Shown here: one piece after another, positions 8,507-16,897 of the stretch
How the letters are laid out: the number at the start of each line of letters is the position of its first letter
Position numbering within the stretch: the stretch's first letter is position 1
Assembly: GCF_013359905.1 (NCBI RefSeq)
Contig: NZ_JABMCC010000108.1
Coordinates: 1 to 64,000, forward strand
Origin: Paenibacillus taichungensis
GTDB taxonomy: Bacteria; Bacillota; Bacilli; Paenibacillales; Paenibacillaceae
Reading direction: 5' to 3'
DNA: 64,000 bases
Program-made: the position numbers and the translations under genes
The notes under the pieces: generated by a model
What the model was told of the DNA's origin: nothing
Seen by the model: only the letters and a program-made list of their open reading frames with translations
Database searches by the model: none

Positions 8507-9088
8507 ATGCCGAATGATCACGTGTTCAACCCGCTAAACCGTCCCGTTTATACGTCCATTACGAATACGTTTACTTCTCCCGGCATTGTGGCTCCACCTG
8601 AGAATAATGCAGGTAGTACTGGCAATCTGTACAATGCAGGCTCAACCAACTCCACAACACTAGGATTGCTGGGGGGCAGTGTTATTGCTACTGTCCAACT
8701 GACCAACCCAGTCGGGAGCGGTAAAAATGTGTATATATCACGGCTTTCCGGTGGAATCACGGTCGCGCTCAACTTGCTTTCTTCCTTCAGTGGTACCATG
8801 ACTCTGTCTGCAAATGGAACATTGACATCACCGAGCACACTCACACCGGTAAACAATAATTTATCAAGCAGTAATACGAGCATTGCAACGGTACGATTCT
8901 CCGCTGCCGCTCCCACGGGTACCACAACCTTATTGGCTATGCCCTTGCAGGTAGGGCCCTTTCTATCCAACGAGTTAGGACGTTACGTGGTTCCTCCCGG
9001 TCAGTCCATTAACCTGTCGGTGAGCGGATCCCTGTCTGTTGGTGGGCTGATGGCCTCCACTTCCTATTTCTCTTGGTGGGAAGCATGA
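8507..9088 (+). CDS. Ser/Thr/Asn-rich protein, paralogue of the previous gene
   Basis: 193 aa, unrecognised family. It begins MPNDHVFNPLNRPVYTSITN and ends YFSWWEA, with the same motif order as the 177-aa paralogue 28 bp upstream (NVFN/HVFN, YT..TNTF..PGI, GSG..VYISRLSGG, TPVNNNL, VPPGQ, SWWE). The start is ATG 8507, six bases after AAAAGGAGTG; the open frame extends further upstream but runs back into the previous gene. No signal peptide, very few charged residues, many Ser/Thr that could be glycosylated. Probably a tandem duplicate co-expressed with its neighbour. Confidence 0.75.
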   Translation: MPNDHVFNPLNRPVYTSITNTFTSPGIVAPPENNAGSTGNLYNAGSTNSTTLGLLGGSVIATVQLTNPVGSGKNVYISRLSGGITVALNLLSSFSGTMTLSANGTLTSPSTLTPVNNNLSSSNTSIATVRFSAAAPTGTTTLLAMPLQVGPFLSNELGRYVVPPGQSINLSVSGSLSVGGLMASTSYFSWWEA

Positions 9089-9112
9089 TGTACTGCCCTA
9101 TTAAATAGAAAT

Positions 9113-9143
9113 AGCCGCTTACGGATAAGTAACCGTAGCGGCT
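9113..9143. terminator. Hairpin between convergent genes, probable bidirectional terminator
   Basis: AGCCGCTTACGG pairs with CCGTAGCGGCT around an eight-base loop, midway between the convergent surface-protein gene and MFS gene. The T-tract is poor on the plus strand and modest on the minus strand. Confidence 0.55.
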
Positions 9144-9182
9144 GTTCATCGTTCGATCTTCTTTTTACCGTAACAATGGCAA

Positions 9183-10523
9183 TTATGGCTGTCTGACTGA
9201 CTTCTGTCCAAGTTCTCCAGACGACTCTACCGGATGCGCTTGTTTCCCCACCCATAAGATTCGTTGCAGCAGCATGCCTGCCAAACCAATGGCCAGTGTC
9301 GCCATGCCGATATATTGAAATGTGGGACTGGGTCCTACACTCCGAATCAAGGCGCCGCCAGCAAGTGGAGCAACGACCAGCACGACACTGGAAAGTGAGT
9401 TTTGAATACCGAATACACGGCCTACATAGGCAGGCGGAGTTTCTTTTTGCAGCAAGTAATTCAACGTCACCATGAACAGACCATTGCCCACTCCGATGCA
9501 TAAGCCCCAGATGATGATCCAGAACTCGGACGTTTGAGAACTAACCCAACCAAGCGCAGCAATTCCCGCACCAATCAGCAAATATCCTCCACCCAGCCCC
9601 CAGCCATACCCAATTCGCGGAAGCCGATTCAACAGGAGAATGATCACAACCGCACCTGCCCCAGCGGATGATCCCAGCCAGCCAATCAGGGCTTCGTTGC
9701 CAGGCTTGATCTCCCGAAACAGCGTCGTAAACTGGTAATCGATCATGAGGATCGCCATTAATCCAAAGCAACCAAACAGCATCGTACTCAGAAGGATGCG
9801 GCTGCTCTGAATAAAACGCCAACCTTTCTGCCATTGGCTGAATAAAGATTCCGTGGTCTCCCCCGTTTCCAAAGGACTCCCGTCCGATGAAGACGATTCT
9901 GGATTCTCTGTTAGACGCCGTAAAGGCCATAATACGGCTCCGGACAACAGACGTGTACAAGCATTGATTAAAATACAAACTTGCGGTGAAAATACGGCCA
10001 CAATGACTGCACCCAGCAGCGGTCCCGCTACTTTGGAGCATTGGTTCACAAAACCGTTCAATGACGATGCCTGGAACAAATGCTCCTCTGCTACTACTTG
10101 GCGGGTGAGTGCCTGCTGCGCAGGAACATGGAATACTCCCATTAGCGCTCGTAAAGCAAGAAGCGGTAGCAGCCAAGCCGCACTTGGTGCGAACAGAATT
10201 GCAACCGTTAATACAACGGTGATCACATCACATATCATCATGATTTTCACCTTGTGCAAACGATCAGCGAGTGCACCTGCCACTGAGCCAAGTACGATAC
10301 CCGGAACAGCCATACATACCGGAATAAGGGCAATGATCAGCGGATCAGCACCCCAACGATAAGCGACCATGATCTGGATGGCGAGCGCGTCAAACCAATC
10401 TCCAAAGGTCGCTAGCGAATACGCAATAAACATCCGCATGAAGCGGAAGTTGGTCCATAGGCTTTTGGAGCCGCTATTGGACGAAATGGATGATGGATTG
10501 GGTTCATTTGAAACGACGGTCAT
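9183..10523 (-). CDS. MFS efflux transporter (MefA/DHA3-like)
   Basis: 446 aa with about 12 hydrophobic segments. The loop 2-3 motif A is visible (GALADRLHKVK), and the N-terminal helix FMRMFIAYSLATFGDWFDALAIQ (in part) is typical of macrolide-efflux-like MFS proteins of the DHA3 group. A charged loop near residues 205-235 separates the two halves. Likely exports a small amphiphilic compound by proton antiport; the substrate is not predictable. ATG 10523 follows GGGAGGAAG. It lies 71 bp downstream of a winged-helix/TPR regulator gene on the same strand, with an 11-bp inverted repeat between them, suggesting that it is controlled locally. Confidence 0.85.
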   Translation of the reverse strand: MTVVSNEPNPSSISSNSGSKSLWTNFRFMRMFIAYSLATFGDWFDALAIQIMVAYRWGADPLIIALIPVCMAVPGIVLGSVAGALADRLHKVKIMMICDVITVVLTVAILFAPSAAWLLPLLALRALMGVFHVPAQQALTRQVVAEEHLFQASSLNGFVNQCSKVAGPLLGAVIVAVFSPQVCILINACTRLLSGAVLWPLRRLTENPESSSSDGSPLETGETTESLFSQWQKGWRFIQSSRILLSTMLFGCFGLMAILMIDYQFTTLFREIKPGNEALIGWLGSSAGAGAVVIILLLNRLPRIGYGWGLGGGYLLIGAGIAALGWVSSQTSEFWIIIWGLCIGVGNGLFMVTLNYLLQKETPPAYVGRVFGIQNSLSSVVLVVAPLAGGALIRSVGPSPTFQYIGMATLAIGLAGMLLQRILWVGKQAHPVESSGELGQKSVRQP

Positions 10524-10541
10524 ACGTTATACTTCCTCCCC

Positions 10542-10586
10542 TGATTACAGCCTTGTTGCTGGCTTGTATGTTCCTGGCTGTAATCA
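10542..10586 (-). promoter_or_regulatory. Perfect 11-bp inverted repeat in front of the MFS gene
   Basis: TGATTACAGCC (10542-10552) and GGCTGTAATCA (10576-10586) are separated by 23 bases and end just before the MFS ribosome site. It could be an operator for the adjacent regulator or an RNA hairpin next to the ribosome site. It has no T-tract, so it is not a terminator. Confidence 0.55.
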
Positions 10587-10594
10587 TAAGGGAG

Positions 10595-11773
10595 TTATAT
10601 CAGAGGAAGATCAGAGGATGGAGCAAACGGGGATAAAAATGTGCGAATTTCATCCACAATTTGCTTTCCATAAACAGGTACGCCGTAACTTTTGGAGATA
10701 TCCGCATGAATTTGAAGGTATTTAGTGCGAAGACGCCCCTCTATCCGGTGATGTGCCATGAACAACAATATCTGGTATGCCGAATTGAGATATAGCGGTG
10801 CATTCAATGTCATTTTCAATACGTCAAGACCATCGTCCATTCTCGGCTCTGCCTCTCGGATTCTCCCTTGTCTAAGCAGCCATAGGCCCTCCATTACTTG
10901 AAAACGTCCGATTTCCCGCAAGTATGGCGCATCTTTTAACCCGGAACGCAAAGAAGCCATTTGATCTTCTACCGCTTCGCCGCTGCCACCCCACAGTTCC
11001 ACATACAACGCTGAGAGCTTTACCGGAAGTCTGAAATGGACCAGTTCATCTTGCTCCATCACATGATACGTTTCAATAAGTCGAGCTTTGGCCTGCTCAT
11101 ACTGGCCCACCTCTGCGTAGACTTCAACAATGTTCAGAATGCGAAGTTCACGAAGCTGTTCGGCAGACAAAGCGGATGAATTCAGAGCCTTTTCGTACAA
11201 TAGCAAACTCTCCGATGGTTCAATCAGGGTATGTGTAAAAATGAGCAGCCAATACAAACGTTCCTCGAAGGGAATTTCCGTTGTTGTAATCAGCCATTCC
11301 AGATCTCCCTGAATAAAGTGGATATACAACTGATAAAATGGATCAATCTCAATGCCCAGCGCTTCTTGCTGATCCAGCAGCGTGAGCATCGACTTGCCCT
11401 GCCCATACAGATGATATTTGCGGAACAATCCATGAATCACTTCTCGCATCTCCTGATCTTGGGCGGAAGGGTTAGAGGGCAATATCGCCATATTCGATCG
11501 GATGTTAAGCCGGTAACCATAACCACGCACGGTCTCCAGTGCAATTTCTTCCCAACGTTTCAGTTTCTTGCGCAGTCGATACACATGGTCGTCCACGGTG
11601 CGTTCAACCGGATATTCCAAGGGCCATACCCGGTCCAGCAGTTGGCTGCGAGTAAAGGCTTTTTCCTTGTTCTCATACAAAAAATGCAGCAGCGCAAATT
11701 CCTTCGCCAGCAGGCGAATGGAATCGGTACGCCGGGTTACGCTGTATGTTCCTTCATCGAATTGTAACGACAT
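10595..11773 (-). CDS. Winged-helix (OmpR-type) regulator with TPR-like C-terminal domain
   Basis: 392 aa. Residues 15-95 are an OmpR/PhoB-type DNA-binding domain (LLAKEFALLHFLYENKEKAF, VERTVDDHVYRLRKKLK, ETVRGYGYRL). There is no receiver domain: the remaining 290 residues are helical, TPR-like, with repeated amphipathic pairs. This layout is that of SARP-like or stand-alone regulators which sense a peptide or partner protein. It lies upstream of the MFS exporter on the same strand and probably controls it (inference). No strong promoter was assigned in front of it. Confidence 0.8.
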   Translation of the reverse strand: MSLQFDEGTYSVTRRTDSIRLLAKEFALLHFLYENKEKAFTRSQLLDRVWPLEYPVERTVDDHVYRLRKKLKRWEEIALETVRGYGYRLNIRSNMAILPSNPSAQDQEMREVIHGLFRKYHLYGQGKSMLTLLDQQEALGIEIDPFYQLYIHFIQGDLEWLITTTEIPFEERLYWLLIFTHTLIEPSESLLLYEKALNSSALSAEQLRELRILNIVEVYAEVGQYEQAKARLIETYHVMEQDELVHFRLPVKLSALYVELWGGSGEAVEDQMASLRSGLKDAPYLREIGRFQVMEGLWLLRQGRIREAEPRMDDGLDVLKMTLNAPLYLNSAYQILLFMAHHRIEGRLRTKYLQIHADISKSYGVPVYGKQIVDEIRTFLSPFAPSSDLPLI

Positions 11774-11831
11774 GCTCGGCCCTCCTATGTATGCTTACTA
11801 ATTGTGGCCCTTAATCTGTTCAACATACCAC

Positions 11832-11862
11832 AAAAACCCTTTGCGAGAACGCAAAAGGTTTT
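11832..11862 (-). terminator. Terminator after the ABC importer operon
   Basis: AAAACC-TTTTGCG and CGCAAAGGGTTTT form a stem with loop TTCT on the minus strand, 50 bp after the ATPase stop codon; the same inverted repeat would also work on the other strand. Confidence 0.75.
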
Positions 11863-11911
11863 GTAATGTGATGTACTGGCTCTCTTCAGTGATCGCAAGG
11901 TGCTCCTGGAT

Positions 11912-12706
11912 TTAACCCAGCACCACGCGATCATCGGCCATTTTTTTACCACTGATACGTTCAAACTCACCCAATAACTCAGGTACGGTTAGCGTGCGTT
12001 TACGTTCTTCACTAACGTCCAAAATAATTCGGCCTTTGTCCATCATTATTAGACGATTGCCCAAACGTATGGCCTGCTCCATATTATGTGTAACCATCAA
12101 CGTTGTGAGTCTCATCTCACGTACAAGCGTCTCTGTCAGCTCTGTGATCAGCTCCGCACGAGAAGGATCAAGCGCAGCCGTATGCTCGTCCAACAACAAA
12201 ATTTGCGGCTGGGTGAATGTGGCCATCAGCAGGCTGAGCGCCTGACGCTCACCGCCGGATAGAAGGCCCACTTTGGCATTGGGACGTTTGTCGAGCCCGA
12301 TACCAAGCTTCTCCAACTGGGCGTTGAAAATCTCCCGTCTGGCACGGGTAACTCCAAAGCCCAGTCCCCGGCCCTTGCCGCGTTTGTACGCCATCGCCAT
12401 GTTCTCCTCAATGGACATATGCGGTGCTGTACCCGCCATCGGGTCCTGAAACACTCGGCCAATCCAACTGCTGCGCTTATGCTCAGGCAGGCTTTTGATG
12501 GAACGGTCATTAATCAGCACATCGCCCATATCGGGCTTCATGACGCCTGAAATAATGTTCATCAACGTTGATTTCCCTGCGCCGTTACTGCCAATCACCG
12601 TCACAAAATCTCCCGGATTCATGGTCAGATTTACACCAACCAGTGCGGTCTTCTCGTCCGTCGTTCCCGGATTAAACAGTTTGGTCACTTGTGTAATCTC
12701 AAGCAT
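11912..12706 (-). CDS. ABC importer ATP-binding protein (COG1101 type)
   Basis: 264 aa. Walker A is GSNGAGKST, the signature is LSGGERQ, Walker B is ILLLDEHTAALDP, and the H-loop is VTHNM. The Walker B region has His instead of the common Pro after the Glu (DEHTAALDP), as is usual in this subfamily. The start is ATG 12706, nine bases after GGGAGG; the longer frame runs back through the permease gene. It lies two bases after the permease stop, so the three genes form one transcript. Partners are the COG4120-type permease and the COG2984-type binding protein. Confidence 0.9.
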   Translation of the reverse strand: MLEITQVTKLFNPGTTDEKTALVGVNLTMNPGDFVTVIGSNGAGKSTLMNIISGVMKPDMGDVLINDRSIKSLPEHKRSSWIGRVFQDPMAGTAPHMSIEENMAMAYKRGKGRGLGFGVTRARREIFNAQLEKLGIGLDKRPNAKVGLLSGGERQALSLLMATFTQPQILLLDEHTAALDPSRAELITELTETLVREMRLTTLMVTHNMEQAIRLGNRLIMMDKGRIILDVSEERKRTLTVPELLGEFERISGKKMADDRVVLG

Positions 12707-12708
12707 AA

Positions 12709-13629
12709 TCACATGCCTCCCTTCGCCTGTTGACTCGACGAGCCCATAAGCTCTTCGGTTCGTTTGCGAGCCAGACTTTTCTGCTTCATGGAGCGCTGCA
12801 TGGTTGGGAAAACAAGTGAGATAATAACGATCACCGCGGTGATTAGCTTCAGATCGGATGTGTCGAACCATTCGACCTGGAGTGCGATCGCGACCACAAT
12901 CCGGTAAATAATTGAACCGACAACTGCCGCAAGAGTGGCCCAGAATACAGTTCTTGCACCCAGAATCGCTTCCCCGATAATAACGGAGGCCAGTCCAATA
13001 ACGATCATTCCAATTCCCATCGTAATGTCTGCAAAACCAGATTGCTGTGCAATAAATGCTCCAGACAGCGCAACAAGTCCGTTGGACAGACTGACACCAA
13101 CAATGGTGGTCACATCCGTATTCGCACCGAAGCTGCGAATCATGCGTTTGTTGTCACCTGTGGCGCGCAGTGCCAGTCCGATATCTGTTTTCATAAACAG
13201 ATCCAGCATGATTTTGAATACCAGCACAACCACGATTATGATGATCATGACATGCTCACCCGAAAAAGGGTTGTCCATGCCCATAATAGATTTGTTTGGT
13301 GCGCCGAGAATACGCATATTAATTGAGTACAAGGCAATCATCATCAGAATACCGGATAACAGCCCGTTAATTTTGCCTTTGGTATGCAGCAGACCTGTAC
13401 AGGCGCCAGCCACCATTCCTCCAGCCATTGCTGCCAAGCAAGCGAGCCAAGGAGAGAAGTCGTTGGATATCATGACCGCCGCGATTGCGCCTCCAGTTGT
13501 AAAACTTCCGTCTACGGTGAGATCGGGGAAGTCCAGTATGCGGAATGTAATATATACACCCAATGCCATCAGTGCATACAACAATCCAAGCTCGATTGCC
13601 CCTTCAATTGAACCCCAAGTCAAATTCAC
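12709..13629 (-). CDS. ABC importer permease (COG4120 type, BPD_transp_2 fold)
   Basis: 306 aa with 8-9 membrane segments. The start is GTG 13629 (VNLTWGSIEGAIELGLLYAL), seven bases after GGGAGG. The motif LDFPDLTVDGSFTTGGA is characteristic of the permeases that pair with COG2984 binding proteins; in streptococci this transporter type (TrpXYZ) is linked to tryptophan. The last residues (RKRTEELMGSSSQQ) are cytoplasmic and charged. It sits between binding protein and ATPase in an operon. Confidence 0.9.
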   Translation of the reverse strand: MNLTWGSIEGAIELGLLYALMALGVYITFRILDFPDLTVDGSFTTGGAIAAVMISNDFSPWLACLAAMAGGMVAGACTGLLHTKGKINGLLSGILMMIALYSINMRILGAPNKSIMGMDNPFSGEHVMIIIIVVVLVFKIMLDLFMKTDIGLALRATGDNKRMIRSFGANTDVTTIVGVSLSNGLVALSGAFIAQQSGFADITMGIGMIVIGLASVIIGEAILGARTVFWATLAAVVGSIIYRIVVAIALQVEWFDTSDLKLITAVIVIISLVFPTMQRSMKQKSLARKRTEELMGSSSQQAKGGM

Positions 13630-13726
13630 ATTGCTTCCTCCCTGTCTATCGAAAAGAATGAGGCGAACCCGCCTGCACGTCCGCCTCGCATCCGTCATCC
13701 GTACTGCCGGAGGATCTCCGGTCAGA

Positions 13727-14776
13727 TTATTGAATAATGTTGTTATCCTGGTCCTTCACTTCTGCCTTCATCTCATCGGTAACAGTGATACCTTGAGCTT
13801 CAGCCGCTTTCAGGTTCAGAATCAGATCCAGCTTGTCCGGCACAGTGACTTTCAAGTCGCCTGGTTTCGACCCATTTTTCAGAATGTCCGCAGCCATTTC
13901 ACCCACTTGGTATCCGTGATCGTAGTATTTGAAGCCAACGGTTGCGAAAGCCCCTTTTTCCACGGTATCCCGGTCACTGGAGAAGAACGGAATTTTATTT
14001 TTATTCGCTGTCTGGATGATTGTATCCACTGCGCTAACTACCGAGTTATCCAGCGTGATATAGAAGGCATCTACTTTGCCAACCAAAGAATCGGTCGCCT
14101 GTTTTACTTCGGATGTGTTCGTAACTGGTGCTTTGACCAGCTTGATATTATGTGTTGCGAGCGCTTTTTCCGCATTGTTCGCCATCACAACCGCATTCGG
14201 TTCGCCCTCGTTAATAACCAGACCAACCGTCTTTACATCCGGCAAATATTTGGCGATAAAATCAGCCAATTGCACAATCGCCTCCGGGTTCGTATCCGAT
14301 GCACCTGTTACGTTACCACCTGGCTTGTCCATGTCACTCACCAGTTTGGCACCCAGCGGGTCTGTCACCGCTGCGAACAGCAGTGGCTTGTCCTTTACTT
14401 GTTGAGCCAGTGCCAGTGCGGATGGTGTTGCAATCCCTAGGACCAAATCATTTTTGGAATCCCCGGCAATTTTCTGGGCAATGGACAGGTTGTTCGTTGA
14501 ATCGCCCTGCGCGTTATTGTAGTCAATCGTCAGATTCTTGTTTTCTTCAAGACCAGCATCCTTCAGCGCTGCAATAAATCCTTCACGTGTGGCATCCAAC
14601 GATGGATGCTCGACGATTTGTGAGATCGCTATGCGATACGATTTTTCTATCGTACCTTCACCTGTTGTGCTGCCCGATCCCTCGGTCGTCGTGCTACCGC
14701 CGCTGTTATTTCCGCAACCAGCCGCTACAACCATAGATGCAACCATCATCAGAGACATTAAGAATTTCTTTTTCAT
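13727..14776 (-). CDS. ABC importer substrate-binding lipoprotein (COG2984 type)
   Basis: 349 aa. The N-terminus MKKKFLMSLMMVASMVVAAG-C is a lipoprotein signal with lipobox VAAGC, followed by a Ser/Thr/Gly linker and a periplasmic-binding fold (YRIAISQIVEHPSLDATREG, NNAQGD, PDVKTVGLVINEGEPNA). The start ATG 14776 follows GAGAGGGG. Related proteins bind aromatic amino acids or small amides; the ligand is not predictable from what is seen. No T-box-like leader was recognised upstream, which argues against the tryptophan-starvation control known for some relatives. Confidence 0.88.
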   Translation of the reverse strand: MKKKFLMSLMMVASMVVAAGCGNNSGGSTTTEGSGSTTGEGTIEKSYRIAISQIVEHPSLDATREGFIAALKDAGLEENKNLTIDYNNAQGDSTNNLSIAQKIAGDSKNDLVLGIATPSALALAQQVKDKPLLFAAVTDPLGAKLVSDMDKPGGNVTGASDTNPEAIVQLADFIAKYLPDVKTVGLVINEGEPNAVVMANNAEKALATHNIKLVKAPVTNTSEVKQATDSLVGKVDAFYITLDNSVVSAVDTIIQTANKNKIPFFSSDRDTVEKGAFATVGFKYYDHGYQVGEMAADILKNGSKPGDLKVTVPDKLDLILNLKAAEAQGITVTDEMKAEVKDQDNNIIQ

Positions 14777-15051
14777 GTGTGAGAACCCCTCTCCATCTTC
14801 TAAAATGTTGATGCCCTCATCGTTATCCAAGTGACACGATAGGGCGGGACAAAACGAACGCTTCAACGCATTGTTGCTTTGATCGACAAAAGCAGACAAA
14901 TATAGACTTTCCTCATGCGACTGAAGTCCATGACTCGTGTTGGTATTTTATTGTTTCCCTAATATTAAGGTGCGACCTGTTTTCCGTCAATGGTTGAACC
15001 GCTTCCAATTTGCATTCATTGCAGATACGTGAGAGAAAACATTACATAAAA
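14777..15051 (-). promoter_or_regulatory. Leader and promoter of the ABC importer operon
   Basis: Minus-strand TTGACG (14985-14990), a 17-bp spacer and TAATAT (14962-14967) form a sigma-A promoter about 185 bp before the binding-protein start. The leader is long enough for an RNA element, but no T-box, hairpin with T-tract or known riboswitch was recognised in it. Confidence 0.5.
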
Positions 15052-15089
15052 CAAAAAAAGAGACTGTTCCGAGTGATCGAAACAATCTC
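15052..15089 (-). terminator. Terminator after the COG2345-type regulator
   Basis: Minus strand GAGATTGTTTCG and CGGAACAGTCTC form a stem with a six-base loop, followed by seven Ts, nine bases after the regulator stop. Confidence 0.8.
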
Positions 15090-15097
15090 CATACAAG

Positions 15098-15745
15098 CTA
15101 ATTCCCAGCCGCTTCGCGGATCTGGTACGTGCATTTTTTGCCGCCGTCTGCATAACATTCAGTGCGCTCCACATCAGCCTGCAGCAATGAACGGAACAGT
15201 TCCAATTCACAGCGGCAAGCCTGTTTATAGACACTCGCTACCTGCACAATGGGGCAGTTCAGCTCGGTGAGCACATAGGTGCCATCCGATTCCTGGGAGG
15301 CATCAGCCATATATCCGTTTGCATTCTGAATGCGCGCGAGTTCCTCGACACGTCCGGCCAGATCCTGACCTTCCATCTGTGGCTGTCCGCTGCGAAGCAG
15401 CTTGTCCCGACGGCTCTCGAACAATGCATCCACGACACCGCTGCCCGCTGAATCCGACAGTTCCTCCAGCAGTTCCAGGGTCAGTGATGAATATGATTTT
15501 GGGAAAAAGCTATCCCCACGTACCGTCAGATGGTACACAGCGGATGGACGTCCTGCTGTCGCTCTGGCTTCCCGAACCTCAATCCAACCATCCTGCTCCA
15601 GTGCCGTGAGGTGACGGCGAATCGCCATGCCGGTCAGACCAAGCTCAGCTGTCATTTCCCTTGCGGTCATTGTGCCTTGCTGCTTGAGCATGAACAAAAT
15701 CCGTTCACGCGTCGTTCGTTCCTCTTCGCGCTTCACGATCAGCAC
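15098..15745 (-). CDS. DeoR/ArsR-fold regulator of the SufR-like group (COG2345)
   Basis: 215 aa. A winged helix lies at residues 8-75 (TTRERILFMLKQQGTMTARE, MAIRRHLTALEQDGWIEV, wing with GRPSAVYHLT). The C-terminal third contains five Cys: NC-P..., then 12 residues later AC, RC two residues after that, then EC and KC near the end. Cys spacing of this kind is known from the Fe-S cluster repressor SufR, so an Fe-S or redox cofactor is plausible but not shown. It is 13 bp downstream of trhO and likely in its operon. Confidence 0.8.
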   Translation of the reverse strand: MLIVKREEERTTRERILFMLKQQGTMTAREMTAELGLTGMAIRRHLTALEQDGWIEVREARATAGRPSAVYHLTVRGDSFFPKSYSSLTLELLEELSDSAGSGVVDALFESRRDKLLRSGQPQMEGQDLAGRVEELARIQNANGYMADASQESDGTYVLTELNCPIVQVASVYKQACRCELELFRSLLQADVERTECYADGGKKCTYQIREAAGN

Positions 15746-15758
15746 CTGCTCTCCCTGC

Positions 15759-16646
15759 TTATGCGGTTACCGGTGCTGCCTCCCGGCAAGCATCCGAGCA
15801 AAAGCGGTTATGCGTCTCTTCGCAATCCTCACAGCATACATGCTGCAGGTTGCAGGTTGGACAATTAATATAACGGTCATGTGTCGTTCCACAGTGATAA
15901 CAGCTAGCAATCACAATATCTTCATCCGTCCGGTTAATCGGCACGGAAATACGCTCGTCAAATACATAACATTTGCCATCAAACAGACGACCTTGTACCT
16001 CATCGTCCTTACCATAGGTAACAATTCCGCCATCAAGTTGTGCCACGTCCTGGAAACCTTCGTTAATCATGAACCCAGTCAGCTTCTCACAACGGATTCC
16101 GCCAGTACAGTAGGTAATGATCTTTTTGTCCTTCATGTCACCCAGGTTCTCCCGAATCCATTCCGGGAACTCGCGGAACGATTCAACGTCTGGACGAATC
16201 GCGCCTCGGAAATGACCGATCTCGTACTCGTAGTCATTGCGGCCGTCAATTACAATAACATCCTCCTGTTGAAGATGCTCGTAAAATTCTTTTGGGGACA
16301 AGCGTTTACCACTAATGACGTTCGGGTCCAAGTCTTCGTCCACGCGGAACGTAACCAGCTCGGCTTTGTGACGAACAAATATTTTTTTGAACGCATGCTC
16401 TTCGACATCATCAATCTTGAATACCATATCGCTGAACAGCGGGTTGGCATGCATATCCTTCATGTACTGCTCGGTTTGCTCTGGTGTACCGGATACGGTT
16501 CCGTTAATGCCTTCTGAGGCAATCAGAATACGTCCTTTTACGCCCAAGTCCTTACAGTATTGCAGATGCTCTTGCGTAAACGTTTCAGGGTCTTCAATCT
16601 TCACGAACTTATAATATAAAAGCACGCGGTACGCGCTGTTACACAT
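15759..16646 (-). CDS. trhO: Oxygen-dependent tRNA uridine(34) 5-hydroxylase, rhodanese family
   Basis: 295 aa, full length. TrhO (YceA/YbfQ family) forms 5-hydroxyuridine at the wobble position of tRNA. The N-terminal acylphosphatase-like domain has [16 protein letters not shown]; the rhodanese domain has [14 protein letters not shown] and the active-site loop [10 protein letters not shown] with the catalytic Cys; the C-terminus has the Cys-rich segment [18 protein letters not shown] typical of Firmicutes members. The start is ATG 16646, six bases after AGGTG; GTG 16655 overlaps that site and is less likely. It is followed in 13 bp by a possible Fe-S-type regulator, a pairing that would fit oxygen or redox control. 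Confidence 0.93.
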   Translation of the reverse strand: MCNSAYRVLLYYKFVKIEDPETFTQEHLQYCKDLGVKGRILIASEGINGTVSGTPEQTEQYMKDMHANPLFSDMVFKIDDVEEHAFKKIFVRHKAELVTFRVDEDLDPNVISGKRLSPKEFYEHLQQEDVIVIDGRNDYEYEIGHFRGAIRPDVESFREFPEWIRENLGDMKDKKIITYCTGGIRCEKLTGFMINEGFQDVAQLDGGIVTYGKDDEVQGRLFDGKCYVFDERISVPINRTDEDIVIASCYHCGTTHDRYINCPTCNLQHVCCEDCEETHNRFCSDACREAAPVTA

Positions 16647-16897
16647 GTGTATCACCTGTTCCTATTCCATGTTGTTATTGGCCGGATCATCCGACAAGAC
16701 TACAACGTTGCAACCTTGCTCATTAAAAAGAAAATAAACAGCCGTCCGAAACAATGTCTCGAACTGCTGCTTTGAACATTCGACTTTTATTCCTGCATTC
16801 TAGTTTATCGGAAGCGGAATAGCTTAGTCAATATAAATGTATAGAAAGGAATGTAAGTTATGGAATACATTTTTCGTTATTTATCTTAATTGAACGA

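Noticed and set aside
12935-14440. 501-codon plus-strand ORF
   Set aside because: Antisense to the ABC permease and binding-protein genes, which have strong family motifs and ribosome sites.
14777-15051. T-box or tryptophan riboswitch before the COG2984 importer
   Set aside because: Expected for a tryptophan-type transporter, but no T-box sequence, terminator or specifier hairpin is visible.
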